Positions 57,895 to 64,000 of a stretch of DNA of 64,000 bases are shown here, one piece after another (the stretch's first letter is position 1; each line of letters begins with the position of its first letter). Below the pieces are notes generated by a model. It searched no databases, was not told where the DNA came from, and saw nothing but the letters and a program-made list of their open reading frames with translations. Location of the stretch: positions 620,001-684,000 of the forward strand of contig NZ_JACVPM010000001.1 in assembly GCF_018881905.1 (NCBI RefSeq). Direction: 5' to 3'. The stretch is from Polynucleobacter sp. MG-27-Goln-C1 (GTDB lineage: Bacteria > Pseudomonadota > Gammaproteobacteria > Burkholderiales > Burkholderiaceae). Position numbers and translations under genes: made by a program.

Positions 57895-58350
57895 ATGCCA
57901 CACACCAAATCACTCCCACATATCGTCATTTATACCGACGGAGCCTGCAAAGGTAATCCCGGTCCAGGGGGTTGGGGTGCCGTTCTACGCTCCGGGGGGC
58001 ATGAAAAGCATTTGCACGGGGGTGCTGAGCACACCACCAATAACCGCATGGAAATCAGTGCAGTCATTCATGCATTACGGGCTCTGAAACAAACCAGCTC
58101 GGTTGAGCTATGGACTGACTCCCAATACGTCCAAAAAGGCGTTACAGAATGGCTGGAAGGTTGGAAAAAAAGAGGTTGGAAGACGGCCAGCAAGGATCCG
58201 GTCAAAAATGCCGATTTATGGCAAGAATTGGATGCCCTCATCCCTGATCACAAGATCTCTTGGCATTGGGTGCGTGGTCATAATGGCCACCCCGGAAATG
58301 AGCTCGCAGACCTCCTGGCAAACAAAGGCGTTGAGGAATTTCTGCCTTAA
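57895..58350 (+). CDS. rnhA: Ribonuclease HI
   Basis: A 151-residue RNase H that removes RNA from RNA-DNA hybrids. The four catalytic acidic sites are in [40 protein letters not shown] and [13 protein letters not shown]. Full length. It starts 4 bases after the methyltransferase stop and is followed after 50 bases by the RND adaptor gene. Confidence 0.97.
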   Translation: MPHTKSLPHIVIYTDGACKGNPGPGGWGAVLRSGGHEKHLHGGAEHTTNNRMEISAVIHALRALKQTSSVELWTDSQYVQKGVTEWLEGWKKRGWKTASKDPVKNADLWQELDALIPDHKISWHWVRGHNGHPGNELADLLANKGVEEFLP

Positions 58351-58400
58351 GCTGGATGGGTGTTGGCAAGCCCGTTTTTGACGGTCTTATGAGAGAATGA

Positions 58401-59822
58401 GTGCATTCAGAGCTGGTACAGAATTCACCGCTAAACCCATATAGAACCAAGAAAAACGCCGAGACCGTGTCCAAAATTGAATCAGCCTTAGATAAAGCCG
58501 TTGCCAAATTACCCGCACTGAAAAATTCGGTAAAGGCGCGCCTATGCAAGCTTTGGCAAAAGCTATCCCCCTACATCGATAAAGTCAAAAAAATAGACTA
58601 CGCGACAGCGAAAGAATTCACCCTTAAATACAAGTGGCGCATTTTGATGGTGTTGGTTGTTTTGTATGCCGGCTCTAAGGCAATTGATTATTTTTTCCCT
58701 GCCGCAGACAAGGCCGGTGGCCCTGTGACCGTAAGCACAATCGTGGTGGACAAAAAAGAGATACCTTTGGTGATTGAAGCCACAGGCACGATTGTGAGCA
58801 ACAGCATCGTGGATATTCGTCCGATGGTGACCAATACGGTGGCGAAGATTCATATTAAGGACGGAGAGGAAGTAAAGCAAGGTCAACTCCTATTTACTCT
58901 CGATGATCGCAATGACAAGGCGAACTATGAGAAATTAAAAGCCCTGGCTGATGATTCTCAAAAGCAGTATTTGCGTGCCAAAGAGTTAGTCGCAAAAAAC
59001 TTTATCTCTAAAGCAGGCCTAGAGACTTCTCTTGCGAATGCTAAATCAGCTCAAGCAGCAGCCCGCTCTGCTGAAGTGCAACTGTCATTTGATTCGATCC
59101 GCTCACCAATTGACGGTCGAGCCGGAATCATTAACGTATTCCCGGGATCCTTGGTGCAGGCCAGCAACGTAGTCACAACAGCTACCAGCTCTACCGCCAC
59201 CTCGAGCGTTGGTTCGATGGTAACCATTACCCAGCTCAACCCTATTAATGTTCAATTCGTCATTCCAGAAAAAGATATCCCCGTCTTGCTGGAGAATCAA
59301 TTGGATGGTGAACCACTCACAGTAAAAGTAACTGTTGGTGATGCCAGCAAAAGAACCTATGAAGGCAAAGTCCTAGTTATCGACAACCAGGTAGACCCCT
59401 CAATTGCAGCTGTTCGCGTTAAGGCGCAAATTCCAAATGATGCGATGACACTTCTACCCGGACAATTTGCGCGCGTGTCACTTGTCGCCAATAACTTGAA
59501 AGATGCACTAGCTGTTCCATCCCAGGCCATTGTGATTAGTCCACGCGGCAAGCTGGTCTACACGGTAGATAAAGATGGCAAAGCAGTTTCAAAACCAGTT
59601 AAGGTTGTTTATGAATACCAAGGCTCTTCAGTCATCACTGGGATTGAGTCTGGTGATCGTGTAGTGGTTGAAGGTAAGCAGAATTTACGTCCAGGTAGCA
59701 AAACCAAAGAGGCTAAAGAAGTTAAAGGTGCAGCTCCAACAGCTGCACCCGCAACTCCCGCAGCACCAACTGCAGCAGCGGCCCCCACACCAGCAACCCC
59801 TTCTGCAGTAGACAAGAAATGA
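58401..59822 (+). CDS. RND efflux periplasmic adaptor (MFP)
   Basis: A 473-residue membrane-fusion protein. It has an unusual cytoplasmic extension of about 80 residues before the single anchor helix (WRILMVLVVLYAGSKAIDYF). The lipoyl halves are recognisable at VNTVAKIHIKDGEEVKQGQ and FDSIRSPIDGRAGI; a Pro/Ala/Thr tail ends it. The start is GTG, at 58401 or 58467, with no good ribosome site. The stop overlaps the permease ATG (ATGA at 59819-59822). Substrates unknown. Confidence 0.9.
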   Translation: MHSELVQNSPLNPYRTKKNAETVSKIESALDKAVAKLPALKNSVKARLCKLWQKLSPYIDKVKKIDYATAKEFTLKYKWRILMVLVVLYAGSKAIDYFFPAADKAGGPVTVSTIVVDKKEIPLVIEATGTIVSNSIVDIRPMVTNTVAKIHIKDGEEVKQGQLLFTLDDRNDKANYEKLKALADDSQKQYLRAKELVAKNFISKAGLETSLANAKSAQAAARSAEVQLSFDSIRSPIDGRAGIINVFPGSLVQASNVVTTATSSTATSSVGSMVTITQLNPINVQFVIPEKDIPVLLENQLDGEPLTVKVTVGDASKRTYEGKVLVIDNQVDPSIAAVRVKAQIPNDAMTLLPGQFARVSLVANNLKDALAVPSQAIVISPRGKLVYTVDKDGKAVSKPVKVVYEYQGSSVITGIESGDRVVVEGKQNLRPGSKTKEAKEVKGAAPTAAPATPAAPTAAAAPTPATPSAVDKK

Positions 59823-62800
59823 CCTTATCCGAATTATGTATACGCCGCCCGGTAATGACGGTGCTGCTTTCTGTGGCAACTGTCATTGCGGGAACTGTTG
59901 CTTACCTCAATATTCCAGTTGCGGCTCTTCCTAGCTTTAATACGCCAGTTATCTCTGTTAGTGCATCTCTTCCAGGCGCATCACCAGAAAATATGGCATC
60001 AGCAGTTGCCCTGCCCTTAGAAAAAGAGTTCTCCACCATTGATGGTGTGAAGATTATTAGCTCCACCAACTCCTTGGGTAGTACTAGCATTACCTTGGAG
60101 TTCAATAATGATCGCGATATTGATAAGGCAGCCGTAGACGTTCAAGCAGCCTTACTACGAGCACAGAAACGACTCCCAATTGAAATGACGGTGCCGCCGT
60201 CCTACCGCAAAATTAATCCAGCTGACACGCCAGTTCTGGTTGTAAGAATGCAGTCGCCTTCGATTAGCCTGTCTGAGCTCAATGCTTATGCTGAAAATTT
60301 ACTATCGCCAAACTTATCCACCATTAGTGGTGTGGCGCAGGTTCTAGTCTATGGCGCCAAACGATATGCCGTGCGAGTTCGCGTTCATCCTGATGCACTA
60401 GGTAATCGCAATTTGACGATGGATGACGTTGCTACAGCAATCAATAAAGCAAACTCGAATAGTCCAGTAGGCGTGTTAGATGGTCCCCGCCAGTCGATCA
60501 CTATTTATGCCAACCCCCAGTTAGTTCGCCCAGAAGAATTTGGCAATCTCATCATTAGCCAGAAAAATGGTTTGCCAATCTACCTCAAGGATGTAGCTGA
60601 GGTTGTTGAGAGTTATGAAGATGTGAAGACCTTAGCCAGCGCTAATGGTGAAAGATCAATCGCGATTGCCGTACTGCGTCAGCCAAATGCAAATACGGTT
60701 GAGGTAGTAAAGTCAGTCAAAGAATTACTTCCCCAACTTCAGAAGCAAATGCCTGACTCCATCAAGCTACAGCTTTTGAATGACCGATCCCTTTCCATTA
60801 TTGAAGCGATCCATGATGTCAATATCACTCTAGCTTTAACTGTATTACTCGTTGTTTTAGTGATCTTCCTGTTCCTCAAGCACATTTCAGCAACTATCAT
60901 TCCCTCGATCAGCTTGCCGATCTCTTTGATTGGCGCGTTCTTTTTACTGTATTTCTTAGGCTATAGCCTAGATAACATTTCCCTATTGGGAATTACGCTT
61001 GCAGTGGGCTTGGTAGTTGATGATGCGATCGTAGTCTTAGAAAACATCATGCGCTATGTCGAGCAAGGCATGGATCCACTCAAAGCCTCGCTAAAGGGAA
61101 GCAAGGAGGTTGGCTTTACGATTATCTCGATCTCAATCTCTTTGGTAGCCGTCTTCATCCCGCTCTTCTTTATGCCAGGGCCTATCGGCCTCCTCTTTAG
61201 AGAATTTGCAGTAGTCGTGTCCTTGTCAATTCTGGTTTCAGCGCTCGTATCACTCACAGTGGTGCCGATGTTATGCAGTCGCTTCCTACCAAAGCCTGGG
61301 CAGCACGCAAAAGAATATGCGATCAATAAAAAGTTTGATATCTTTTTTGATTGGATGCTCAAGACCTATATTCATTATTTAGACTTGGCGCTACTGAACC
61401 GCAAAAAAGTATTGTGGGGTGCCCTATCTACCTTTGTTATTACAGTTGTTCTGTTTGTTAATAGTCCTAAAGGATTTTTTCCAGAGGAAGATATTGGGCA
61501 AATCCTCGCAACAACCGAAGCCTCCGAAGATATTTCTTTCAAGGCAATGTTGACACTCCAGGATCAAGCTGCAGCACTAGTCAACACAGATCCCAATGTG
61601 GCCAGCTCCATCTCAATAGTAGGTGGTGGCAATAGCTCGGGCAGCAATACCGGTCGAATCTTCATCATTCTGAAACCCAAGAGTGATAGAGCAAAGATGG
61701 CGAAGATTATGGAAGGTCTTCGGGCTAAGTTCAAAGAAATCCCAGGCCTCCAGGTTTACATGCGCCCCGTACAGAACTTACAGCTTGGCGGCAGAAGCAG
61801 CAAGAGTCGCTATCAATTTACATTGCAAAGCGTTGGCTTTGAAGGCGTAAATGAATGGGCAGATAAGCTGATGCAAAAGCTACGTGCAGACCCTATGTTC
61901 CGCGACGTCACCAGCGATTCTCAATTAAAAGGCTTGAATGTCAAAATTGATATCGACCGCGAGAAAGCTGCGAGCGCCGGTATCACCATTACCGATATTC
62001 GTTCTGCCTTGTACAACTCCTTTGGAGAAAAACAAGTCTCCACAATCTACACGCCAGTAAATACCTACTACGTAATTCTTGAGGCAGCAGAAGAAGACCG
62101 ACAATATGAAACCGATCTCAACAAGATTTTTGTGCGTGGTCGCGCTACTGATAAGCTTATTCCGCTCTCCAATGTGGCCAGCTTCACACGAACTATCGGC
62201 CCTACTGCAGTAAACCATCAAGGACAGATTCCGGCTGTAACGCTGTCATTTAACTTGGCGCCGGATGTCTTCTTGGGAGATGCAACCAAAAAGATTGAAG
62301 CCTATACCAAAGAAATTAACCTGCCATCCTCCATCATCACTAGTTACGGTGGTGATGCGGCCGTCTTTAAGAGCAATCAATCGGGTCAGTTGATTCTGAT
62401 TTTTGCTGCACTGGGTGTAATTTATATTCTTCTGGGGGTTCTGTACGAGAGTTATATTCACCCGCTGACTATTCTTGCGGGTCTTCCATCGGCTGCGATT
62501 GGTGCCATCCTGGCGCTACGCATCTTTGGGTTTGAACTCACCATCATTGCTTCGATTGGCATCTTGCTGTTAATTGGTATTGTGAAGAAGAATGCGATTT
62601 TGATGATCGACTTCGCTTTGGATGCACAGCGCAATCAAGGCATGTCACCAGAGAAAGCGATTCGTGAAGCCTGTATCTTGCGCTTCCGCCCCATCATGAT
62701 GACTACCTTTGCCGCTTTAATGGGGGCACTTCCTATTGCATTCGGAATTGGTGCTGGCGCAGAACTTCGCCAGCCACTCGGTATCAGTGTGGCGGGAGGT

Positions 62801-62917
62801 TTGATCTTCTCTCAATTTGTAACCCTGATTATTACGCCAGTCATTTACCTATATCTTGATAAATATGCCGGCACTGGCCCCATGGAAATCCCCCCATCTG
62901 TTTTAGAAGGCACCTAA
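59819..62917 (+). CDS. RND efflux permease (HAE1/AcrB-like)
   Basis: A 1032-residue, 12-helix proton-driven exporter. Features are the N-terminal LCIRRPVMTVLLSVATVIAG, the helix-4 proton site LAVGLVVDDAIVVLENIMR (Asp-Asp), FxGxxxxLFxxFA-like GPIGLLFREFAVVVSLS, and GIVKKNAILMIDFAL in the second half. It lifts drugs or other toxic molecules out through the adaptor and an outer-membrane channel encoded elsewhere. Its stop overlaps the dnaQ ATG by one base (TAATG). Confidence 0.95.
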   Translation: MTLSELCIRRPVMTVLLSVATVIAGTVAYLNIPVAALPSFNTPVISVSASLPGASPENMASAVALPLEKEFSTIDGVKIISSTNSLGSTSITLEFNNDRDIDKAAVDVQAALLRAQKRLPIEMTVPPSYRKINPADTPVLVVRMQSPSISLSELNAYAENLLSPNLSTISGVAQVLVYGAKRYAVRVRVHPDALGNRNLTMDDVATAINKANSNSPVGVLDGPRQSITIYANPQLVRPEEFGNLIISQKNGLPIYLKDVAEVVESYEDVKTLASANGERSIAIAVLRQPNANTVEVVKSVKELLPQLQKQMPDSIKLQLLNDRSLSIIEAIHDVNITLALTVLLVVLVIFLFLKHISATIIPSISLPISLIGAFFLLYFLGYSLDNISLLGITLAVGLVVDDAIVVLENIMRYVEQGMDPLKASLKGSKEVGFTIISISISLVAVFIPLFFMPGPIGLLFREFAVVVSLSILVSALVSLTVVPMLCSRFLPKPGQHAKEYAINKKFDIFFDWMLKTYIHYLDLALLNRKKVLWGALSTFVITVVLFVNSPKGFFPEEDIGQILATTEASEDISFKAMLTLQDQAAALVNTDPNVASSISIVGGGNSSGSNTGRIFIILKPKSDRAKMAKIMEGLRAKFKEIPGLQVYMRPVQNLQLGGRSSKSRYQFTLQSVGFEGVNEWADKLMQKLRADPMFRDVTSDSQLKGLNVKIDIDREKAASAGITITDIRSALYNSFGEKQVSTIYTPVNTYYVILEAAEEDRQYETDLNKIFVRGRATDKLIPLSNVASFTRTIGPTAVNHQGQIPAVTLSFNLAPDVFLGDATKKIEAYTKEINLPSSIITSYGGDAAVFKSNQSGQLILIFAALGVIYILLGVLYESYIHPLTILAGLPSAAIGAILALRIFGFELTIIASIGILLLIGIVKKNAILMIDFALDAQRNQGMSPEKAIREACILRFRPIMMTTFAALMGALPIAFGIGAGAELRQPLGISVAGGLIFSQFVTLIITPVIYLYLDKYAGTGPMEIPPSVLEGT

Positions 62918-63627
62918 TGCGTCAAGTTATTCTCGATACTGAAACTACCGGACTGAATCCCGCTACAGGCGACCGCATTATTGAAATCGGGTGCGTTGAA
63001 ATGGTGGGTCGTCGATTAACCGATCGCACCTTCCATTACTACATTAATCCTGAGCGTGATATCGATGCGGGTGCTTTTGCCGTTCACGGACTCTCCCGTG
63101 AATTCTTATCCGACAAACCTGTATTTGCCAATATTGTTGAAGAGTTAATTGAATTCGTTGATGGCGCTGAAGTAGTCATTCATAACGCAGCGTTTGACTT
63201 GGGATTCTTGGATAACGAATTTGCTTTGCTTAAGCGCCCTCCTTTTAGGGGTCTTGCATCTAAAGTGACCGATACCCTTTTGGATGCTCGTCAAATGTTT
63301 CCAGGTAAGCGCAACTCCCTAGACGCCCTCTGCGAACGATTTGCTATTAGCAATCAACACCGTACTTTGCACGGCGCTTTACTTGATGCCCAGCTATTGG
63401 CTGAAGTCTATGTAGCAATGACACGTGGTCAAGAAGATCTCTCGATTGATCTGATTGATTACACCGTTGGCACAGATGCATCCGGCCAAATGAAAGCCCT
63501 ACCTACGAAGCTCAAACTCATGACAGCTAGCCTAGAAGATTGTGAGCTCCATGAAAAGATTTTGGGTGAAATTGCCAAGGCAAGTAAAAAGGACCCCGTT
63601 TGGAGTCCTTCTGCTGTTACCAGTTAA
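62917..63627 (+). CDS. dnaQ: DNA polymerase III epsilon subunit (proofreading)
   Basis: A 236-residue 3'-5' exonuclease of the DEDDh type. Exo I is VILDTETTGLNP, Exo II VVIHNAAFDLGFLDNE, and Exo III RTLHGALLDAQLLAEVY; the C-terminal segment binds the alpha subunit. The ATG overlaps the RND permease stop, so it is at present coupled to that operon, an uncommon setting for a replication gene. Confidence 0.96.
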   Translation: MRQVILDTETTGLNPATGDRIIEIGCVEMVGRRLTDRTFHYYINPERDIDAGAFAVHGLSREFLSDKPVFANIVEELIEFVDGAEVVIHNAAFDLGFLDNEFALLKRPPFRGLASKVTDTLLDARQMFPGKRNSLDALCERFAISNQHRTLHGALLDAQLLAEVYVAMTRGQEDLSIDLIDYTVGTDASGQMKALPTKLKLMTASLEDCELHEKILGEIAKASKKDPVWSPSAVTS

Positions 63628-63634
63628 GTTCTAA

Positions 63635-64000
63635 CTAGCTAATGGCGCGGCGGATTTCATCTGCCTTTGGTTTTGAGCCAGTAACAGATTCTGTATCGTG
63701 CTCGGTCGTATTTTCAATCGTTTCAATAACCGCCTCTTGCATCCGAATATTGTCTTTCGGGCAAATCGGAGCTCCATAGGTAGCCCACTTCTTTAATAGC
63801 GTTACTTCATATCCACACTGACCGCATTTGGCCTTATTGCGACTTGCGTTGCTTGGTCTTGGCGGTGGAAAAACAATAGCTTGATGTGGATATGGGCCAA
63901 GCTCTTGACTAATCATCATCAGACGCACCATCAACTCTTCAGTAGCATGTGCCATTCTGGCGGGACCTTCTAGGCCAACAGTCTGAGCAATACCTTTAAA
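63635..64000 (-). CDS. C-terminal part of a SprT-like protein (cut by window edge)
   Basis: The frame is open to the edge; 121 residues are visible. The part before the first Met reads FKGIAQTVGLEGPARM, and the following text has ELGPYPHQAI, KCGQCGYEVTLLKKWATYG and APICPKDNIRMQ. This order is that of the end of SprT-like metallopeptidase-fold proteins, in which a zinc ribbon follows the peptidase domain. The second knuckle has only one Cys, so the ribbon may be incomplete. A start at ATG 63955 would give 106 residues but ignores the upstream frame. Confidence 0.6.
   Translation of the reverse strand, partial: FKGIAQTVGLEGPARMAHATEELMVRLMMISQELGPYPHQAIVFPPPRPSNASRNKAKCGQCGYEVTLLKKWATYGAPICPKDNIRMQEAVIETIENTTEHDTESVTGSKPKADEIRRAIS

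Overview
The window looks like a slice of chromosome from a betaproteobacterium of the Burkholderiaceae, most like a free-living freshwater Polynucleobacter. The grounds are gene order and protein content: rlmE-ftsH-folP-glmM-pstSCAB-phoU-phoBR, yihY/wrbA/DUF2069, carAB-greA-DUF4149 and mltD-gloB-methyltransferase-rnhA...dnaQ, together with moderate GC and very tight packing with many ATGA or TAATG overlaps. Nothing looks like a prophage, IS element, integron or CRISPR array. The assignment is from gene content only.

Layout. 1-9.9 kb: the start of an MFS carrier, aroC, a CBS protein, a YihY-type membrane protein, wrbA, DUF2069, a tandem rhodanese with an MFS carrier, a histone-H1-like Lys/Ala protein with a PPK2, a fluoroacetate-dehalogenase-like hydrolase and three small exported proteins. 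10-17.6 kb: a carboxymuconolactone-decarboxylase-like gene, gltIJKL, tRNA-Pro and tRNA-Arg, a ZnuD-like TonB receptor with a small exported partner, and a split chromate transporter. 17.6-41.4 kb is dominated by phosphorus metabolism: a CYTH/TTM-like protein, a second PPK2, an OlsA/PlsC-like acyltransferase, a plcP-like phospholipase C with a GT4 glycosyltransferase, dgkA, olsB, ppx, mgtC, phoX, DUF2252, arsC, an outer-membrane protein paired with a secreted phosphoesterase, a ZntB/CorA channel, a short MgtC, and phoR-phoB-phoU-pstBACS. 41.4-64 kb is housekeeping: glmM, folP, ftsH, rlmE, yhbY, greA, carBA, prpE, mltD, gloB, rnhA, an RND efflux pair set between rnhA and dnaQ, and the end of a SprT-like gene.

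How the genes fit together. The middle third reads as one phosphate-starvation programme: sensing and uptake (PstSCAB-PhoU-PhoBR), scavenging from esters (PhoX, secreted phosphoesterase), making and breaking polyphosphate (two PPK2, Ppx, perhaps the CYTH-like protein), swapping phospholipids for phosphorus-free glyco- and ornithine lipids (PlcP, GT4, DgkA, OlsB, OlsA-like), and removing arsenate that enters by phosphate uptake (ArsC). In front of pstS, plcP, ppx, phoX, the arsC operon and the second ppk2 I see blocks resembling CTGTCAT repeated every 11 bases, the layout of a PhoB box. These sites were found by eye and have not been scored against background.

Other points of note are a 20-codon leader ORF whose stop overlaps the GTG start of the ZntB/CorA gene, a hairpin between pstS and pstC, very basic Lys-rich proteins next to polyphosphate and phosphate genes, and several divergent gene pairs whose starts are only 6-18 bases apart.
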